Source of the DNA: Gordonia sp. 'Campus' | GTDB lineage: Bacteria > Actinomycetota > Actinomycetes > Mycobacteriales > Mycobacteriaceae | DNA: 64,000 bases | Reading direction: 5' to 3' | NCBI RefSeq assembly: GCF_022206305.1 | Contig: NZ_JAKOIW010000018.1 | Coordinates: forward strand, 1 to 64,000 | Shown: piece by piece, positions 46,767 through 55,513 of the stretch | Layout: the number at the start of each line of letters is the position of its first letter | How positions within the stretch are numbered: the stretch's first letter is position 1 | Translations under genes and position numbers: made by a program | Notes under the pieces: generated by a model | The model's input: only the letters and a program-made list of their open reading frames with translations | What the model was told of the DNA's origin: nothing | Database searches by the model: none

Positions 46767-48007
46767 CCGCAGTGGACCAGCCCCGGGCCGGTACCGCGGC
46801 GCGAATCGCGACCGACGCCGAGGCGCTGTCGGTGGCCCGCGAACTGGCCGCCGAGTTCGCGGTCGGCGCGGCCGAACGTGACCGCGAGCGGCGCCTGCCC
46901 CATGCCGAGATCGACCGGCTCTCGGAGTCGGGTCTGCTGGCGCTCACCGTGCCCGCACGATTCGGGGGTCTCGATGTGCGGCCGAGCGTGCTGGCCGAGG
47001 TGGTGTCGATCCTGGCAGCCGCGGACGCGAGCATCGCCCAGATCCCGCACAGTCACTTCGTCTACCTCAACCTCGTACGGCTCTCTGCGCGGGAGTCGTT
47101 GCAGGAGCGGATCTTCACCGAGGTGCTGGGCGGCGGGCGAGTCGCCAATGCCCAGTCCGAGCGCGGCGGCAAGACGGTCGCCGACATCTCCACCAGTCTG
47201 CGTCCCGCTGCCTCGGCCTCGCGGTTCGTTCTGGACGGAGAGAAGTTCTATTGCACGGGTTCGTTGTTCGCGGACACGCTGGCCGTGCTGGCCCGAGCGG
47301 AGTCGACCGACGGGCACTCACCCGCAGGCGACTACGTGGCGTTCATCGCGGCCGATGCGCCCGGCGTGGAGATCGTCGACGACTGGGACGCCGTCGGCCA
47401 GCGCACGACGGGCTCGGGAACGGTTCGGTTCACGGGGGTCGACGTCGGAATCGACGACCTTGTCGAGCGAGCGCCGGCCACCTCGGCGCCGACGGGATAT
47501 GGGGCCTTCGCCCAGCTGCTGCACGTCGCGATCGACGTCGGTATCGCCCGGGGAGCACTCCGCGAGGCGTCGGAGTTCGTCCGTACCAAGTCGCGGCCCT
47601 GGTTCGAGGCGGGCGTCGACCGTGCCGTCGACGACCCGTTGGTGGTGCAGCGGTTCGGCGAGCTCGAGGTGGACGTCGCAACCGCGGAGGCGACACTCGC
47701 GGCGGCGGGCCGTCGGGTCGACGAGGTGACGGGCGGCGCTCACCCGACGGCGGCACGCAGCGCGGTCGCGGAGGCGTCGATCGCGGTGGCGACCGCCAAG
47801 GCCGTGGCGGATCGGGTGGCGACACCCGTGGCGTCGGCGCTGTTCGAGGTGAGCGGCACCCGCAGCGCCGCGGCGGGAACGGGATTGGACCGCTACTGGC
47901 GCGACGCACGGACCCACACCCTTCACGATCCGGTGCGATGGAAGTACCAGCACATCGGTCGTTGGGTGCTCCGCGGTGAGGAGCCGCCGCTGCACGGCGT
48001 CATCTAG
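46763..48007 (+). CDS. sfnB: SfnB-family acyl-CoA-dehydrogenase-like sulfur acquisition oxidoreductase
   Basis: A 414-residue flavoprotein of the acyl-CoA dehydrogenase fold. Marks are LSESGLLALTVPARFGGLD, ADASIAQIPHSHFVYLN, VANAQSERGGKT and WKYQHIGRWVLRGEEPP at the end. The DszC/SfnB branch uses reduced flavin for monooxygenation rather than dehydrogenation. In pseudomonads SfnB belongs to the sulfone-utilisation set. Start GTG overlaps the sfnG stop. Its exact step is not established even in the model species. Confidence 0.88.
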   Translation: MTAVDQPRAGTAARIATDAEALSVARELAAEFAVGAAERDRERRLPHAEIDRLSESGLLALTVPARFGGLDVRPSVLAEVVSILAAADASIAQIPHSHFVYLNLVRLSARESLQERIFTEVLGGGRVANAQSERGGKTVADISTSLRPAASASRFVLDGEKFYCTGSLFADTLAVLARAESTDGHSPAGDYVAFIAADAPGVEIVDDWDAVGQRTTGSGTVRFTGVDVGIDDLVERAPATSAPTGYGAFAQLLHVAIDVGIARGALREASEFVRTKSRPWFEAGVDRAVDDPLVVQRFGELEVDVATAEATLAAAGRRVDEVTGGAHPTAARSAVAEASIAVATAKAVADRVATPVASALFEVSGTRSAAAGTGLDRYWRDARTHTLHDPVRWKYQHIGRWVLRGEEPPLHGVI

Positions 48008-48016
48008 TCGCGTGGC

Positions 48017-48063
48017 ATCGCGTTGCGTTCAGGCCCGGTCTCCGGGCGAGATCACAACGCGAT
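48017..48063. terminator. Nested hairpin between convergent sfnB and TerD genes
   Basis: An outer stem ATCGCGTTG / CAACGCGAT (48017-48025 and 48055-48063) encloses an inner GCCCGG-TCT-CCGGGC stem. The structure is symmetric and touches the stop codon of the TerD gene, so it can serve both directions. Confidence 0.55.
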
Positions 48064-49256
48064 CAGAGGTATCGGCCGACGTGCGCGAGTGCCTTCTTCG
48101 GGGTCTTCGCGTCGAACCCATCGCCGATGGCCCGGAGCTTCCATTCGCCGGCGTCGCGACTGATGACGGCCATCGCGACGGCGGTGAACGGCATTCCGCC
48201 CTGGAGGGTGAACCGCGCCAGCTCGGCGGATGTGGTCTCGTCGACGAGTCGGCAGTAGGCGTTCTCGATCCGCTCGAAGGTGTGCCCGCGGTACGACGTG
48301 ACGATGAACATCAGAGCGTCGATCCGTTCCGGGACCGATTGCAGCGCAACGCGGATGACCTCGTCGTCACCGGCTCCCTCGCCGGTGAGGTTGTCACCGG
48401 AATGCAGGATCGAACGGTCCTTGGAGTTCAGGTGGCCGTAGTAGACGGTCTCCACGCACTTGTCGCCGGAGAACATGAGCACCGACGCGTCGAGGTCGAT
48501 CGAACCGCCGCGGCCGAAGCCGCCCCGCACCGGATCCCACCCGAGTCCCATGCGGATGTCGGTCAGATGGACGCCGCCCTCCTTGCGGAGCGTGACCTTC
48601 TGGCCCTTGGTCAGACTCACCGGCCGGTCCTTGCTCAGGCTGATCTCGGGAGCGCGTGGCGGGGCGGGCGGAGCAGGCGCCGGCGCGGGTGGTGTGGGTG
48701 CCGGTGGTGTGGGTGCAGGCGGGGTTGCCACCGGTTCGGGTGCCGGGGCCGCGGGCTCGTCGTCGACGCTGACGCCGTGGTCCCGGACGAGATCGGCGAA
48801 GCCGCCCGCGTAACCCTGCCCGACCGCACGCACCTTCCAGTCACCGTTTCGCCGGTAGACCTCCAGCGCGATGACCACCGACTCGGTCGCGAGTCCGGTG
48901 ATGGCGTACTCGTACAGTTCTCGGCCCTGGGCGTCGGCGACCCGTGCCACCGGAGGGGCGAAGCGCCCGAAGGTCGACGACGCGTCGTCGAGTGTGATGA
49001 CCGCGCGGACCGCGTCGACGTCTCCGGGGATGCCCGCGGTGGAGATGTGCAGCCGAGCCGTGCCGCCGGGCACGGGCTGCAGCCGGACGCCGGGTCCGGT
49101 CGGCTGGTTGTAGAACACGAAGTCGTCGTCGCTGCGCACGACCCCGTGATCGGTGACCAGGAGCGCGGAGAGGTCGGCTGCGGTGGCGAGATCCACCGAG
49201 ATCACGACGTCCGGGGTCGACAGCGGACCGTTCTGTCCCTTGCTCAGCGCAGGCAT
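48063..49256 (-). CDS. Tandem TerD-domain protein
   Basis: A 397-residue protein with two TerD-like calcium-binding domains. The first spans about 15-165 and is diverged. A Pro/Ala-rich linker follows at about 170-205. The second spans about 205-397 and is canonical: LSLTKGQKVTL-like SLTKGQKVTLRKEGGV, MGLGWDPVRGG, DLDASVLMFSGD, and GEGAGDDEVIRV with the acidic Ca2+ ligands. Tellurite or stress-response roles are known for the family; no other ter genes adjoin. ATG at 49256. Confidence 0.88.
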   Translation of the reverse strand: MPALSKGQNGPLSTPDVVISVDLATAADLSALLVTDHGVVRSDDDFVFYNQPTGPGVRLQPVPGGTARLHISTAGIPGDVDAVRAVITLDDASSTFGRFAPPVARVADAQGRELYEYAITGLATESVVIALEVYRRNGDWKVRAVGQGYAGGFADLVRDHGVSVDDEPAAPAPEPVATPPAPTPPAPTPPAPAPAPPAPPRAPEISLSKDRPVSLTKGQKVTLRKEGGVHLTDIRMGLGWDPVRGGFGRGGSIDLDASVLMFSGDKCVETVYYGHLNSKDRSILHSGDNLTGEGAGDDEVIRVALQSVPERIDALMFIVTSYRGHTFERIENAYCRLVDETTSAELARFTLQGGMPFTAVAMAVISRDAGEWKLRAIGDGFDAKTPKKALAHVGRYL

Positions 49257-49418
49257 GTCTGGAGTGGTTCCTCACGTGTTCGGGGTGCGCCGGACAAATC
49301 CGGCACCTTCGACCCACAGCGTAGTCACGCGCATGCAGTCGGGACGTCGGTCGAGCATCCGCCGACGGCGTTTCCAGATGCAATCGTCCGGTCGACAGAC
49401 GGTGTCCGATTGTGCGCT

Positions 49419-49424
49419 TATGCT
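49419..49424 (+). promoter_or_regulatory. Candidate -10 element of the kinase gene
   Basis: TATGCT ends 7 bases before the ATG at 49432. It supports this start over the long upstream frame, and a leaderless mRNA. Confidence 0.4.
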
Positions 49425-49431
49425 CCTGAAC

Positions 49432-51174
49432 ATGGCTGGAAGTCGGGTCGACACGCAGTTCGGGCCGTACAGGCTCGATGCGCTCCTCGGCCGCGGTGGT
49501 ATGGGAGAGGTCTACCGTGCCTACGACACCGTCAAAGACCGTGTCGTCGCGCTCAAGTTGCTCGATCCGGCGCTGGCTCATGACCCGACCTTTCAGGAAC
49601 GGTTCCGGCGTGAGTCGCACGCCGCAGCGAGATTGGGCGAGCCGCACGTCATCCCGATCCATGACTGGGGTGAGATCGACGGCGTCCTCTTCATCGACAT
49701 GCGTCTGGTCGTCGGCGAGGATCTACGCGCGACCCTGGCCCGGGAGCAACGACTGCCGCCCGAACGTGCGGTGTCCATCGTCGAGCAGGTGGCCGCGGCT
49801 CTCGACGCTGCACACGCCGAGGGCTTGGTGCATCGGGACGTCAAGCCCGAGAACATTCTCATCGGTCCCGGCGAGTTCGCGTATCTCGTTGATTTCGGGA
49901 TCGCCCATGCGGCCGAGGACACCCACCTCACGCAGACGGGAACCGCTGTCGGGTCGATCGCCTACATGGCGCCCGAGTTGTTCGATGCGACACCGGTGAG
50001 TCCGGCCAGCGACATCTATGCATTGGGTTGCGTGTTATTCGAATGCCTCACCGGCCGCGTACCGCATCCGGCGAAGACGGTGAGTGCGGCGATCAAGGCC
50101 GCGTTGCTGTCCGCCCCACCCTCACCGAGTGCGGTCAACGGAGATGTACCGGAGGCGATGGATGAGGTCATGAGATCGGCGCTCGCCCCCGATCCGGTGG
50201 TACGCCCGCGGCGCGGCGCCGACCTCGCCCGCGCCGCCAGGGATGCGTTGACAGGTGGTTCTCCTCCCGCACCTCCCGTACGGCTGTCACTCGACAAGAG
50301 TTCCGCGTCGGCGACGCCGGTGGCCGAGCGACACCACTCGGCGACCGACGCCGATCGGGCACCGGACACCGTCATCGCGCCCACCGACCCCGTGTACGAG
50401 CGGACGCAAATCCGTTCGACGACGGGCCCCGAGGCAGGCGCCGGAACCGCACGCTTTTCCGAGCCGCAGCAGTTCTCGGGCCCCCAGCAGTTCTCGGGCC
50501 CCCAGCAGTTCTCGGGCCCCCAGCAGTTCTCGGGCCCCCAGCAGTTCTCGGGCCCCCAGCAGTTCTCGGGCCCCCAGCAGTTCTCGGGCCCGCAGCAGTT
50601 CTCGGGCGCTGAGCCGTACACGGGTCCACAGCATCACCCCGGGCGGCCGGACTTCGCCTACCCGCCGGGGCCCGTCGGGCCTCCCCCGAATGCGTACCCG
50701 CCGGCCTATCCGCCGGTGTATCCGCAGGCGCAGAACCGTCGCTCGGTGGCCGTCCCCGTACTGCTGGGTCTCATCGCCGTGGCATTGGTCGGTCTGGCTG
50801 TCCTCGGCGGCTTGCTACTAGCCGGATCGAATGGCTCAGATGTGGCCGAGGAGAGCCCGACCACTCCCACGGTCACCGAGACGGTGGCACCGCCTCCCCA
50901 GGCTCAACCTGCCCCGGCGCCACCGATCCCGGCCGCACCGCCGGCGGGGTCGGCGCCGTGCGACGGGACGGTCGGGGTCGGTACGTCGGTGACGAGTTGT
51001 CCGTTCGCGTTCGCCGTTCGCGATGCGTATCTGGGCTCGGGTCCCACCGGGTCGTCGCGCGTGGTGATCGCCGCCAGTCCGGTCACCGGGGAGACATACG
51101 CGATGACCTGTGTACCTGAGGGCGCGATTGTGGCCTGCCGAGGTGGCAATGACGCGGTGGTGCACATCTATTGA
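49432..51174 (+). CDS. Transmembrane Ser/Thr protein kinase (Pkn type) with repeat-rich juxtamembrane region
   Basis: Receptor-like eukaryotic-type kinase of 580 residues. Kinase domain about 10-280: glycine loop LGRGGMGEV, catalytic Lys42 (VALKLL), HRDVKPEN (134-141), DFG at 154-156, and a Thr-rich activation loop ending GSIAYMAPE. The linker is disordered and holds eight QQFSGP repeats (residues 346-393) and Pro/Tyr-rich sequence. One helix lies at about 438-463. The extracellular part is about 110 residues with a Cys pair. The stop overlaps a TTG start of the next lipoprotein gene, suggesting joint expression. Confidence 0.92.
   Translation: MAGSRVDTQFGPYRLDALLGRGGMGEVYRAYDTVKDRVVALKLLDPALAHDPTFQERFRRESHAAARLGEPHVIPIHDWGEIDGVLFIDMRLVVGEDLRATLAREQRLPPERAVSIVEQVAAALDAAHAEGLVHRDVKPENILIGPGEFAYLVDFGIAHAAEDTHLTQTGTAVGSIAYMAPELFDATPVSPASDIYALGCVLFECLTGRVPHPAKTVSAAIKAALLSAPPSPSAVNGDVPEAMDEVMRSALAPDPVVRPRRGADLARAARDALTGGSPPAPPVRLSLDKSSASATPVAERHHSATDADRAPDTVIAPTDPVYERTQIRSTTGPEAGAGTARFSEPQQFSGPQQFSGPQQFSGPQQFSGPQQFSGPQQFSGPQQFSGPQQFSGAEPYTGPQHHPGRPDFAYPPGPVGPPPNAYPPAYPPVYPQAQNRRSVAVPVLLGLIAVALVGLAVLGGLLLAGSNGSDVAEESPTTPTVTETVAPPPQAQPAPAPPIPAAPPAGSAPCDGTVGVGTSVTSCPFAFAVRDAYLGSGPTGSSRVVIAASPVTGETYAMTCVPEGAIVACRGGNDAVVHIY
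50467..50610 (+). repeat. Eight-copy 18-bp tandem repeat in the kinase gene
   Basis: Eight units of 18 bases, cagcagttctcgggcccc, of which six are identical and the last two differ only in their final bases. They encode QQFSGP steps in the cytoplasmic linker. Near-identity points to recent expansion and probable length variation between strains. Confidence 0.95.
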
Positions 51175-52103
51175 CGGGCAACAGGTTGAAGCGGTACCCG
51201 CTTGGCCGGGCCGCGCGCACAGTGTTGTCGCTGTCGTGCATGGTGGCAGTCGTCGGTGGGTGCGCGGAGGACTCCGAGCCCGGTCCCGTCGATCCTGTGA
51301 CGGTGACCGTGACCGCCTCGACGCCGGTGGCGGTCCCGTCGACCTCCAGGCCATCGACCGCCCCGGCTCCCTCGTCCGATCACGCCGCACTCGCTGCTAG
51401 CTTTCGCCGGGTGGCGACGGCGACTGGCCTGGCCGTGGGCGTCGCGATCGCCCCGGTCGGCGGCGACGCCGTTCCCGCTCTCACTCTCGGAGACCGCACT
51501 CCACAAGTTGCCTGGTCGACGATCAAGGTTCCCCTGGCTGTCGCGGCCGAGCGTGTGAACGGACCGAGCGCGGCGGGCGTGTCCGCGATCGTCGCGTCCG
51601 ACAACGACGCCGCGGAGTCCCTGTGGGCGTCGCTCGGCGGCGGGCAGGCCTCGGCCGATGCGGTGACGGATGTGCTGCGTGAAGGAGGCGACACGAAGAC
51701 CGTGGTGCCGGCGACTCGACGCCGAGCCGGTTACACCATCTTCGGTCAGACCGTGTGGACCCTGCCCGACGCTGCGACCTTCACCGCCCATCTGCCGTGT
51801 ATGCCCGGGACCCAGAACGTGCTGTCGTCGATGGCCCGGGTGGCGGGCAACCAGCAGTGGGGTGTCGAGATCATGCCCGCACCCAGGGCGACCGCGGTCA
51901 AAGGAGGGTGGGGACCGGGGACAACCGGCGGTTACCTCGTGCGGCAGATCGGACTGGTCACCTTCCGTGACGGCGCCGCCGCAGCGGTGGCGATGAGTGC
52001 TGTCGGCGGCTCGATGTCCGGGGGAGTGGCGGCACTGAACTCTGTGGCCAACTGGCTCGACCGTCACCTAACCCGCTTGCCGCGAGGACGCTGCTCGGCC
52101 TGA
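51171..52103 (+). CDS. Penicillin-recognising-type serine hydrolase lipoprotein
   Basis: A 310-residue lipoprotein (lipobox VVGGC, Cys31) with a Thr/Pro-rich spacer and a beta-lactamase-like domain from about residue 75. The three motifs of the superfamily are in place: STIK (116-119), SDN (143-145) and KGG in TAVKGGWGPG. The Glu of the class A omega loop is not evident, so beta-lactam hydrolysis is doubtful. It starts with TTG overlapping the kinase stop (TTGA). A paralogue follows. The role may be in cell-wall work or sensing next to the kinase; this is inference. Confidence 0.78.
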   Translation: MTGNRLKRYPLGRAARTVLSLSCMVAVVGGCAEDSEPGPVDPVTVTVTASTPVAVPSTSRPSTAPAPSSDHAALAASFRRVATATGLAVGVAIAPVGGDAVPALTLGDRTPQVAWSTIKVPLAVAAERVNGPSAAGVSAIVASDNDAAESLWASLGGGQASADAVTDVLREGGDTKTVVPATRRRAGYTIFGQTVWTLPDAATFTAHLPCMPGTQNVLSSMARVAGNQQWGVEIMPAPRATAVKGGWGPGTTGGYLVRQIGLVTFRDGAAAAVAMSAVGGSMSGGVAALNSVANWLDRHLTRLPRGRCSA

Positions 52104-52213
52104 CCCCAGGGTGTGGCACCGGTCCCGAGATGGTTCCGATTGCATATACGGCCTGGTCGAGATCGCTCGTCCAGCCGTAGGGTTCTGTGTCGGAAGTGAC
52201 TCAGGAGAAAATT

Positions 52214-53104
52214 GTGAAAGTTGTGACCAGAATCGCGGTCGTGGTCGGTGCCTTGGTGATGGCCTTGGTCATCGGTGCGGGTTCCGCGACAGCGATTCCG
52301 CTGCCGACGCTGCCCCCGCTACCCGAACCGTTCGCGTCGTGGTTCAAGCCGCCCGAACCGGTCGACAAGAAGCTGGCCCGCAGTTATGCGGCGTTGCAGA
52401 AGTCCATGCGGAAGTCGCTGCCCGGGCAGCTGGGGATCGCGATCGTGCCGGTCGGCAGCGAGCAGGTGATCTCGCTGGGCACACTCAAGACGGGGCGCGC
52501 CTGGTCGACGATGAAGGTGCCGGTGTCGCTCGCGGCGCAACGACAGCGCGGAGCGGCGGTCGCGACGATGGAGGACCGGGCGATCACGTTCTCCGACAAC
52601 GACGCGGCGGGCGAACTCTGGGGTCTGCTCGGGGGCGGACACGCCTCGGTCGACGCCGTCACCAACGTCTTGCGGGAAGGACATGACACCCGCACGCACG
52701 TGTCGTCCGAGGTCGACAACCCGCCGTCCTACCCCGGGTACACCGCGTGGGCGCTGCGGGACCAGGCCGTTTTCGGTGCGCACCTCCCGTGCCTGCCCGG
52801 CAGCGAACACCTCATCCGGCTGATGAGTGCGGTTGCGCCCAATCAGCAGTGGGGGATCGCCCGGGTCGGGCGGGCGCAGGGCGCCGTGACGGCCGTCAAG
52901 GGCGGCTGGGGCCCGGCGTCGTCGACATCGCAGGGCCACCTCGTCCGCCAGCTGGGCATCATCACCACCACCGGCGGTCAGGTCGCGGTGTCGATGGCCG
53001 CGATACCCCGCAGCGGATCGTTCACCGACGGCACCAAGATGCTGACGCGCCTGGGCAATTGGCTCGGCAAGAATCTGGCCGACCTACCCAAGGGCAGGTG
53101 CTGA
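52214..53104 (+). CDS. Secreted penicillin-recognising-type serine hydrolase, paralogue of preceding gene
   Basis: A 296-residue exported protein with signal peptide ending GSATA, then a domain with STMK (98-101), SDN (127-129) and KGGWGPA. It aligns along its length with the lipoprotein before it, including HLPCxPG and NQQWGI, so the two are tandem duplicates with different anchoring. GTG 52214 is preceded by AGGAG at 7 bases; the frame's earlier GTG at 52187 is less likely. A class A catalytic Glu is not evident here either. The substrate is unknown. Confidence 0.8.
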   Translation: MKVVTRIAVVVGALVMALVIGAGSATAIPLPTLPPLPEPFASWFKPPEPVDKKLARSYAALQKSMRKSLPGQLGIAIVPVGSEQVISLGTLKTGRAWSTMKVPVSLAAQRQRGAAVATMEDRAITFSDNDAAGELWGLLGGGHASVDAVTNVLREGHDTRTHVSSEVDNPPSYPGYTAWALRDQAVFGAHLPCLPGSEHLIRLMSAVAPNQQWGIARVGRAQGAVTAVKGGWGPASSTSQGHLVRQLGIITTTGGQVAVSMAAIPRSGSFTDGTKMLTRLGNWLGKNLADLPKGRC

Positions 53105-53119
53105 TCAGCGCCGCGACCG

Positions 53120-54454
53120 TCACGCAGCCGCGTGCGAGCCCGAAGAGCGTTGTGCCCCGGCCGGAGTGGTGAGGGCAGCCGCGATGGCGGTGGTCAGCGG
53201 AACCGACAGTGCGATCGCGATACCGCCGACGAACGAGCGGGCCAGCTCCACGGCGACCACGTCGGTCGTCAGCAGACCGCCCAGGGGTTGCTGGGCCACC
53301 GAGAACAGGAGCATGAGCGGCAGAGCGCTACCGGCGTAAGCGAACACGAGCGTGTACACCGTGCTGGCGATGTGGTCGCGACCGACGCGCATCGCGGCGC
53401 GGAACGTCGCCAACCGAGAGGGTTCACCGGCCGCCGCGAGCTCGAAGGCGGCCGACGCCTGCGTGATGGTGACATCGTTGAGCACACCCAATGTGCCGAT
53501 GATGAACCCGGCGAGCAAGAGTCCGCTGACCGAGATGTTGCCCTGATACACCTGCAGACTCGTGGTCTGATCGCCGGACAACCCGGTCAGGTTCATCGTC
53601 CGGATGGCAAGCCAGCTCAGGAAACCCGCCATCAACAACGAGGTGAGCGTGCCGAGCAGTGCCGAACTCGTACGCAGACTGACGCCGTGAGCGAGGTAGA
53701 GGACCACGAACAGGATGGCCGCCGATGACACCACGGCAACCGCGACCGGCGACGAACCGTCGAGGATGGCGGGGAGTGTGAACACCGTCAGGATGCCGAA
53801 GGCGAATGCGAGACCGATGATCGAGCGGAAGCCCCGCCACGCGGCGACGAGCACGATGGCCAGGATGAACAGGATGGCCCAGAAGATCGTCGCGGTTCCG
53901 CGTTGGAAGTCGAAGAACGTGTACCGGTTGCCATCTGCTGCGGGCACCGTCGAGAGCCGGATGGCGTCGCCGACGTTCAGCGTCGGTTGTCCGGCCTGCG
54001 GCTCGTCGAGGGTCGCGGGATTCGGTGCCGGGGTGTCGGGACCCGAGCCGGCCTGAGCCCGGTTCGTGGGAATCTCCAGAACGGTGTACTGCCCGGCCAC
54101 GTCACCCGAGTCGAACCGCACCGCGTTGAGGATGCACGGGCCCTCGGGAACCGGATTGATCGGGATGTCGGCGGTCTCCAACACCGTTCCCGCCGCCGAG
54201 TTCAGGCAGTTCGCGTGGAACTGGTCGACGATCTCACCGTCGACGGTGGCGATGGGACCGCCGTCGGCCGACCGGAACTGGGTGGGGATCGGATGCTCGG
54301 AATCCGACGGCCACAGCACGATCATCCCGATGGCGACGACCGCGGCGGTGACCGCCAGCGTCCCGATGACGAACCACCGGGCGAACGGGGACAACGTGTG
54401 GGAGATGTCGGTCAGCGAGTGCGTGTGACCGTGCCCATGGTGTGTGCGGCTCAC
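53120..54454 (-). CDS. YibE/F-family membrane protein
   Basis: A 444-residue integral membrane protein. It has a His-rich N-terminus (THHGHGHTH), one helix, a soluble extracytoplasmic region at about 50-190 and then seven or eight helices. The conserved YibE/F core includes GVSLRTSSALLGTL, GLSGDQTTSLQVYQGNISVS and LGVLNDVTITQASAAFEL. The function of the family is not established; a transport or efflux role is usually guessed. It is convergent with the serine-hydrolase gene, 15 bases apart. Confidence 0.88.
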   Translation of the reverse strand: MSRTHHGHGHTHSLTDISHTLSPFARWFVIGTLAVTAAVVAIGMIVLWPSDSEHPIPTQFRSADGGPIATVDGEIVDQFHANCLNSAAGTVLETADIPINPVPEGPCILNAVRFDSGDVAGQYTVLEIPTNRAQAGSGPDTPAPNPATLDEPQAGQPTLNVGDAIRLSTVPAADGNRYTFFDFQRGTATIFWAILFILAIVLVAAWRGFRSIIGLAFAFGILTVFTLPAILDGSSPVAVAVVSSAAILFVVLYLAHGVSLRTSSALLGTLTSLLMAGFLSWLAIRTMNLTGLSGDQTTSLQVYQGNISVSGLLLAGFIIGTLGVLNDVTITQASAAFELAAAGEPSRLATFRAAMRVGRDHIASTVYTLVFAYAGSALPLMLLFSVAQQPLGGLLTTDVVAVELARSFVGGIAIALSVPLTTAIAAALTTPAGAQRSSGSHAAA

Positions 54455-54537
54455 GCGGAGAGCCTATGCGCACCGCATCCGGGCCGCGACCAGCGACCCG
54501 GATGCGGGAACCGAGTGGACGACGATGCCGACCGAGC

Positions 54538-55476
54538 TCACAGGGGCAACAGGATTCCCTGCACGCGCGGGTCGGTGCGGAGGAAGTCCTGCACCTCCGG
54601 ATCCTTGAACGCGGCGACGAGGTTCTTGATGTTGTCGGTGTCCTGCCACCGGGTCCCGATGGTCAGCTGGCCGGCGAACTCGTCGGGCGCGGGCGGCGCG
54701 AAGATCTGTTTGGCGATGTCGATGTTCGCCGCGAGGTAGTACTCGGTGTATCCCACCGTCGCATCGAAGTCGGCGAGCGAACGGGACTGCGCCGCGAAGT
54801 CGAGCAGGACGAACTGCAGATTGCGCGGATTGGTCGCGATGTCCTTCTGCGTCGCCTTCCACTTGTCGACACCCGGTTTGAGGGTGATGAGCCCGGCTCG
54901 CTCGAGCAGCCAGAGCCCCTGCGCCTCGTTGGCGGGATCGGAATAGAGGGAGACGCGCGCATTCTGTGGCAGGTCGGCCACGTCGCGGTAGCGGTCCGAC
55001 CAGATCCCGAATCCCCATCGGAAGACGGGGGTGGCGGCCACCTCCTCGAAGTCCGGATTGGCCTCGAGGACCTGCGACAGCCAGAGCTTGTGCTGGTAAA
55101 CGGTTCCGGCGACCTCGCCGTCGCTGACCGCGCGGTTGAGCGTCGTCGAATCGGCGAGACCCCTGAACGCGACCTTGATGCCGTAGCGCGGCGCGACCTC
55201 CCGGCCGATGAACTCCACCAGTGCTTGCTCGGAGGCATTGCCCTCGGCGGTGACGACGGTCAAAGTTGCGCCCGCGGTCTCGTTGGGGGAGGCCGACTCC
55301 GAGCCGAGGAACCGCCAACCGGCCACGGCCGCGACGACCGCGACGACGATGAGTGCGCCGACGATCAGTGGCCAACGGCGACGTTTGGCGAGCTCGATGC
55401 CGGAATCTCCTGGCGGAGTGGAGGTGCCGGGAGGGCTGGACGAGGTGTCGGTGGAAGAACCGGTGTCCTGGGACAT
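54538..55476 (-). CDS. metQ: MetQ-family substrate-binding protein, membrane-anchored
   Basis: Receptor for a MetNI-type importer, 312 residues. The NlpA/MetQ domain runs from about 70, with IKVAFRGLADSTTLNRAVSD, GTVYQHKLWLSQ, YSDPANEAQGLWLLERAG and VGYTEYYLAANID. Instead of a lipoprotein signal it has a Ser/Thr/Pro-rich cytoplasmic segment and a single helix at about 33-52 (RRRWPLIVGALIVV) with no lipobox Cys. ATG 55476 follows GAAAGGTCC. It is 37 bases after metI. The ligand may be an organosulfur compound other than methionine. Confidence 0.88.
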   Translation of the reverse strand: MSQDTGSSTDTSSSPPGTSTPPGDSGIELAKRRRWPLIVGALIVVAVVAAVAGWRFLGSESASPNETAGATLTVVTAEGNASEQALVEFIGREVAPRYGIKVAFRGLADSTTLNRAVSDGEVAGTVYQHKLWLSQVLEANPDFEEVAATPVFRWGFGIWSDRYRDVADLPQNARVSLYSDPANEAQGLWLLERAGLITLKPGVDKWKATQKDIATNPRNLQFVLLDFAAQSRSLADFDATVGYTEYYLAANIDIAKQIFAPPAPDEFAGQLTIGTRWQDTDNIKNLVAAFKDPEVQDFLRTDPRVQGILLPL

Positions 55477-55513
55477 GGGTGGACCTTTCGAGGTGGGGCT
55501 GGATACGCGGCGG

